Source: Balneola sp.
GTDB taxonomy: Bacteria > Bacteroidota > Rhodothermia > Balneolales > Balneolaceae
Length of the DNA stretch: 14,874 nucleotides
Reading direction: 5' to 3'
Assembly: GCA_002730655.1 (NCBI GenBank)
Contig: PCAT01000017.1
Coordinates: 7,603-22,476 of the forward strand
Shown here: positions 14,839 through 14,874 of the stretch, one piece after another
Position numbering within the stretch: position 1 is the first letter of the stretch
Layout: the number at the start of each line of letters is the position of its first letter
The notes under the pieces: generated by a model
Told to the model about the DNA's origin: nothing
Database searches by the model: none
The model's input: the letters and a program-made list of their open reading frames with translations, nothing else
Translations under genes and position numbers: made by a program

Positions 14839-14868
14839 AAAAGCCTTGAAAATTCAAGGCTTTTTTTT
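14839..14868 (+). terminator. Rho-independent terminator of the OmpA-family lipoprotein gene
   Basis: A near-perfect hairpin whose arms read AAAAGCCTTGA and TCAAGGCTTTT around a 4-nt loop, followed by a run of T to 14868. It starts 30 nt after the stop codon. The flanking A-run and T-run would let it work on the opposite strand too. Confidence 0.92.
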
Positions 14869-14874
14869 GTCAGT

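Overview
The window is about 14.9 kb of low-GC chromosomal DNA. It looks like a member of the Bacteroidota/Balneolota (FCB) group. This is inferred from the mix of an EnvC-like protein behind a probable DUF4292 lipoprotein, a YpdA-family reductase, an M28 peptidase with a fibronectin-like tail, a FecR-domain protein next to a CHASE2 cyclase, and a TSP3-repeat OmpA lipoprotein. Shine-Dalgarno sequences are generally weak. No phage, transposon or CRISPR signal is visible, and every intact gene stops with TAA or TAG.

Left part, plus strand (1-3517): a tightly packed cell-envelope cluster. It holds the 3' end of a probable DUF4292 lipoprotein gene, an EnvC-like amidase activator with a degenerate LytM domain, a four-helix membrane protein of unknown function, and an exported M28 metallopeptidase. 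The first two genes are 1 nt apart and the next two junctions overlap. The peptidase frame is cut by one in-frame TGA at 2615-2617, exactly where the family carries a conserved glycine.

Middle (3589-6384): a ppx/GppA phosphatase with a C-terminal HD domain (minus strand) is divergent from a YpdA-type flavin reductase (plus strand). Between ypdA and the next minus-strand gene lies an unlabelled small SRP RNA gene (ffs, minus strand, about 98 nt) with its GGAA-capped helix 8, a closed terminal helix and a good -35/-10 promoter.

Right part, minus strand (13542 down to 6385): a four-gene candidate operon. In transcription order it encodes a secreted fibronectin-like protein, a secreted FecR-domain protein, a 964-residue outer-membrane beta-barrel protein with periplasmic Ig-like modules, and an inner-membrane CHASE2 adenylate cyclase with intact catalytic residues. 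The parts run from outer membrane through periplasm to a cytoplasmic cyclic-nucleotide output, so I read it as a candidate envelope-sensing system making cAMP. This is the most interesting region of the window. Upstream is a tRNA-Ala(GGC) gene on the same strand.

Right end, plus strand (13898-14868): an OmpA-family lipoprotein with six calcium-binding TSP3 repeats and a C-terminal peptidoglycan-binding domain, with its own candidate promoter, a Shine-Dalgarno sequence and a strong intrinsic terminator.
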